NCBI RefSeq assembly: GCF_938030725.1
Contig: NZ_CALHIQ010000027.1
Location: 1 to 8,811, forward strand
Origin: an uncultured Fretibacterium sp.
GTDB taxonomy: Bacteria; Synergistota; Synergistia; Synergistales; Aminobacteriaceae
Direction: 5' to 3'
Length of the DNA: 8,811 nt
Positions within the stretch are counted from its first letter, which is position 1. Every line of letters begins with the position of its first letter. This document shows, piece after piece, positions 6,374 through 8,811 of the stretch. The notes beneath the pieces were generated by a model that worked only from the letters and a program-made list of their open reading frames with translations, did not search any database and was not told where the DNA came from. The translations under genes were made by a program, and so were the position numbers.

Positions 6374-7147
6374 ATGGAGCAGCGCAATAAAAGGTTTATT
6401 CAGAACATCACGTGGCCAGAATACGCAAAGGCTGCTAAAGATGGTGTTTTGATCATTCCGGTAGGTAGCACGGAACAACACAGCCAGCACCTGCCCCTCT
6501 CTGTTGACGTGATTATCTCGGAAAACTTTGCCAGAATACTGACAGAAAAAATTGATGCCTACGTTGCACCCAGCATTGCGTATGGCTACAAATCAAACCC
6601 GACAAGCGGCGGTGGTCCCCTCTTTCCCGGCACAATCGACCTTAAGGGGAATACGCTGGTTACCCTGACCAAGGACATATTGCTTGAGTTCATTGCCGAT
6701 GGATGGAAAAAAATCATCCTGATGAATAGCCATTATGAGAATCAGGCATTTTTGGCCGAAGCTGCAGATCTTGCCATTGGCAAACAGCAAGAGGAGTTTC
6801 CCAAGGTAATCCTGACCAGTTGGTGGGATAACGTTTCTCAAGATATAATTCCCGCTGTCTTTGATGAGAGGCCGTTCCGAGGCTGGGACTTGGAGCACGC
6901 TGCGGTTACGGAAACTTCTTTGATGCTGTATTTTGCTCCGGAACTTGTCAAGGTGGACTTGCTTTCGGATGATGGCATTGGTGATGACGTTCCACGGTAT
7001 CAGAGGTATCCTGTGTCTAAGACTTTGATCCCGAAGACAGGTGCGCTTTATACGTCGATGACCAGCACTGCAGAAAAGGGAAAACTCATCACGGACGACG
7101 TTATAAAAAACTTCCTGCGTTTCCTGAAGAAAGAGTTTAATTTATAA
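6374..7147 (+). CDS. crnA: creatininase (creatinine amidohydrolase)
   Basis: Interconverts creatinine and creatine by opening or closing the lactam ring; a cytoplasmic metalloenzyme. At 257 aa it has the usual length. By my memory of the Pseudomonas enzyme, metal ligands fall at the same numbers: E34, H36, D45, H120 and E122 (GSTEQHSQHLPLSVD and NSHYEN). The residues that separate true creatininase from relatives such as mycofactocin MftE and riboflavin-type FAPy deformylase are present three positions earlier: W151 (SWWD), W171, E174, H175 and E180 (GWDLEHAAVTE). The YGYKS and SGGG...FPGT stretches also match. ATG 6374 has GGAAGGAG ten bases upstream. It is richer in A/T than arcA and the symporter, with more AAA, ATT and GAA codons, suggesting separate ancestry. 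No creatinase gene accompanies it. Confidence 0.93.
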   Translation: MEQRNKRFIQNITWPEYAKAAKDGVLIIPVGSTEQHSQHLPLSVDVIISENFARILTEKIDAYVAPSIAYGYKSNPTSGGGPLFPGTIDLKGNTLVTLTKDILLEFIADGWKKIILMNSHYENQAFLAEAADLAIGKQQEEFPKVILTSWWDNVSQDIIPAVFDERPFRGWDLEHAAVTETSLMLYFAPELVKVDLLSDDGIGDDVPRYQRYPVSKTLIPKTGALYTSMTSTAEKGKLITDDVIKNFLRFLKKEFNL

Positions 7148-7187
7148 GGCGCGGTAATTTATCATTGACAAGAAGGTGGGTTTTAAA

Positions 7188-8552
7188 ATGGTAGAAGATC
7201 GGACTCAAATTACTGAAACCACGGCTGAAACTGCAGAGGAAAAGAGAGGGCAGGACTATCCCTTAACCGAGGTTCCTGCTTCTGCCAGAGCCGGGCTTTT
7301 CTCGCTCTCTATGGTGCTGGCCGGGTTTACGTTCTTCACGTCCGTTATGTGGGCAGGCGGTGAACTTGGCGTCCACTACAAATTTTGGCCTGACTTGATG
7401 TACGTGGTAATTGTAGGAGATTTCCTGCTTGGTACTTATGCAGCCGTTCTGGGTTACATCGCTTTCTCCACTGGGTTGCACGCGGGGTTGCTGAGTCGGT
7501 TTTGCTTTGGCAATAAGGGCAGCCGTTGGAGTGACTTCCTTTACGGATTTACTCAAATCGGTTGGTATGCTTGGGGCACTGCCCTGATCACTGACCTTGT
7601 TCTTCAGCTGGCGGGCATCACAAAAGAAAATACTGCCAGTTACCCCTATATCTATGTGATTTTGATTATTTTCTTTGGATTCTTTTTTGTGATAACGGCG
7701 TATGGTGGCTATAAGGCGATGGAATTGCTTTCCATCGTTGCTGTGCCGCTCGTGACGTGCTTGATCCTCTATAGCATTTATGTTTCTACGGTAAAGGTTG
7801 GAGGATTGGAGGGGCTGCAGAAAATTCTCCCGAAAGAACCAATGACAACGGCTGCAGCGATGACGCTAGTTTTTGGTACATTTGTCAGTGGGGCTACGCA
7901 GTCCACAAATTGGTCCCGATTTGCCAGCAAAGGGTGGCATGCAGTAATCGCCAGTTTCGTTGGATTCTTTATCGGGAATGGCCTGATGATCTTCGCAGGC
8001 GCTTATGGCGGCTACGTTTATCAGGACCCGGATGTCGCAAGGGTTATGGCCCTGCAGGGGATGGCCATTCCTGCATACGTTTTGTTAATCCTGAACGTGT
8101 GGACAACTCAGGACAACGAGATTTATTGCTTCTCCGTTGCCTGCTGCAACGCCTTCCGCATCAAAGCAAGAAAAGGCATCACGCTTACAGGTGCTGTCAT
8201 CGCTATCATTATGGCGTTGGGAGGAATCTATAATTACCTAATCGACTTTATCATCATCTCCGGTACGGTCATTCCGCCTATTGGTGGCACTATGCTGGCA
8301 GATTGGCTGATTAAGCATAAGAGACGTTACTCTAAGATTGCGGAAACTGAGTTCAAAGACTATAATCTCACAGGGATCGGTGCTTATATTATTGGAGCTG
8401 CAGCAGCTCTCTTTAGCCCGGGGATTCCGCCTATCAACGGTATCATCGCCGCTTTTATCGCCTATCCTATTCTGGATAAGATACTGCAGGCTATGGGCAT
8501 GAGCCAGGACCATAGAGTGCTTGCTCTTGGAGAGGTTAAGCAGCAGGTGTAA
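7188..8552 (+). CDS. CodB-like NCS1 permease, probable creatinine transporter
   Basis: A 454-aa inner-membrane permease with about 12 hydrophobic segments, close in pattern to E. coli cytosine permease CodB. Shared stretches are VPASARAGLFSL then GFTFFTSVMWAGGELG (helix 1), FTQIGWYAWG (helix 3; Q123, W126), LNVWTTQDN (about 302-310), and IPPIGGTMLADWL (about 363-375). Where CodB has F204 stacking on the base in its TADF stretch, this protein has W242 (STNW). ATG 7188 is chosen because AGAAGGTGG lies eight bases upstream; the longer GTG start at 7176 falls inside that site. It starts 40 bases after creatininase, in the same transcript and with the same A/T-rich codon use. Creatinine is a small cyclic ring like cytosine, so creatinine import is the natural inference. 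Cytosine or another ring compound is possible. Confidence 0.88.
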   Translation: MVEDRTQITETTAETAEEKRGQDYPLTEVPASARAGLFSLSMVLAGFTFFTSVMWAGGELGVHYKFWPDLMYVVIVGDFLLGTYAAVLGYIAFSTGLHAGLLSRFCFGNKGSRWSDFLYGFTQIGWYAWGTALITDLVLQLAGITKENTASYPYIYVILIIFFGFFFVITAYGGYKAMELLSIVAVPLVTCLILYSIYVSTVKVGGLEGLQKILPKEPMTTAAAMTLVFGTFVSGATQSTNWSRFASKGWHAVIASFVGFFIGNGLMIFAGAYGGYVYQDPDVARVMALQGMAIPAYVLLILNVWTTQDNEIYCFSVACCNAFRIKARKGITLTGAVIAIIMALGGIYNYLIDFIIISGTVIPPIGGTMLADWLIKHKRRYSKIAETEFKDYNLTGIGAYIIGAAAALFSPGIPPINGIIAAFIAYPILDKILQAMGMSQDHRVLALGEVKQQV

Positions 8553-8583
8553 GGTTTTCTGCTCTTCCTGCTGGACAGTTGAA

Positions 8584-8616
8584 ATGTATGGGTCCTCGAA
8601 TGGAGGACCCATACAT
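8584..8616. terminator. perfect 14-bp hairpin after the permease gene
   Basis: ATGTATGGGTCCTC (8584-8597) and GAGGACCCATACAT (8603-8616) are exact inverted copies around the 5-nt loop GAATG. The hairpin starts 31 bases after the permease stop and is well placed to end the arcA-creatininase-permease transcript. No T-run follows on the plus strand, so it may be a Rho-assisted or 3'-stabilising structure. It sits directly before the displaced arcA end. Confidence 0.6.
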
Positions 8617-8631
8617 ACAGGTAGGTTTCCT

Positions 8632-8667
8632 TGCACGACCATGCCGATGGTGCGGGAGAAGCTCTAA
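8632..8667 (+). pseudogene. remnant of an arginine deiminase 3' end
   Basis: Translated from TGC 8632 this reads CTTMPMVREKL then stop (TAA 8665-8667). The true arcA ends CMTMPVVREKLL then stop. At the DNA level 8632-8664 matches 6280-6312 at 29 of 33 bases in the same frame, and both copies begin at the catalytic cysteine codon. Similarity fades just to the left, near the hairpin at 8584-8616. The fragment cannot be functional. It looks like the tail of a second, diverged arcA whose body has been lost or replaced. Confidence 0.75.
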
Positions 8668-8779
8668 ATTTTTTCACTTGCCTTCCCCGCTCGAACCTCC
8701 CCCTTGGTGGTGATGTAAATTCCTGGCCCTGCTGCGCGAGAGCTTGTCGAGGGATACCGTATTTTCGGAGGTGAGCGAG
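8668..8779. other. right-hand intergenic stretch, nothing firm
   Basis: It begins with AATTTTTTCAC directly after the arcA remnant, possibly the leftover end of an old terminator. No gene is clear. One frame is open from just after a TGA near 8706 and reads FLALLRESLSRDTVFSEVSE in high-GC codons, but it has no start codon with a ribosome-binding site. It may be the 5' leader of the gene proposed at 8780 or another fragment. Confidence 0.35.
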
Positions 8780-8811
8780 GTGGAGCAGGAGTACTGGAGT
8801 TCTCCGGAGAA
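8780..8811 (+). CDS. possible start of a further gene (partial)
   Basis: GTG at 8780 is preceded by GGAGGTGAG at 8767-8775, a good ribosome-binding site at normal spacing. The first residues would be MEQEYWSSPE before the window ends. GTG 8771 in the same frame is less likely because it lies inside the ribosome-binding site. Ten residues do not allow identification. Confidence 0.3.
   Translation, partial: MEQEYWSSPE

Noticed and set aside
6374..7147. Alternative identities within the creatininase superfamily (MftE-like peptidase, FAPy deformylase)
   Set aside because: The tryptophan pair and the GWDLEH...TE stretch, plus close matches along the length, fit creatinine amidohydrolase better.

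Overview
The window holds a compact accessory locus for guanidino compounds: creatinine, probably creatine, and arginine. The organism looks like a moderately high-GC anaerobe that ferments amino acids. A Synergistota-like host is my guess from gene style and from arginine deiminase beside amino-acid-type symporters; no rRNA or other marker confirms it.

Layout. (i) 1-374: the 3' end of an unrecognised gene, a doubtful 47-codon ORF, and a hairpin. (ii) 375-1667, minus strand: a CdaR/PucR-type regulator. (iii) 1668-1982: an AT-rich divergent control region with a repeated TTGTACAA palindrome and candidate promoters on both sides. (iv) 1983-3134: a glycine-amidinotransferase (AGAT)-like enzyme with the full set of family catalytic residues, followed by a strong terminator. 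(v) 3262-4904: a 36-residue single-membrane-segment protein, absent from ordinary ORF calls, overlapping the start of an SSS-family symporter; then a second strong terminator. (vi) 5095-8552: arginine deiminase (arcA), a creatininase with the diagnostic active-site residues of true creatinine amidohydrolase, and a CodB-like NCS1 permease. (vii) 8553-8811: a perfect 14-bp hairpin, a short displaced copy of the 3' end of arcA, and possibly the start of a further gene cut by the window edge.

How the genes could work together (inference): the CodB-like permease imports creatinine and creatininase opens it to creatine. No creatinase is present. The AGAT-like enzyme could instead move the amidino group from creatine to ornithine, giving sarcosine and arginine. 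Arginine deiminase would then make citrulline and ammonia. With ornithine carbamoyltransferase and carbamate kinase, neither of which is in the window, this would regenerate ornithine and yield ATP. The regulator upstream would sense a pathway metabolite. I regard this creatinine-to-arginine-deiminase route as the most interesting candidate system here; it rests on gene context plus motifs.

The creatininase-permease pair is visibly richer in A/T than the genes to its left and is bracketed by two versions of the arcA 3' end (6280-6312 and 8632-8664; 29 of 33 bases alike). This suggests the module arrived by recombination within or next to an arcA gene.
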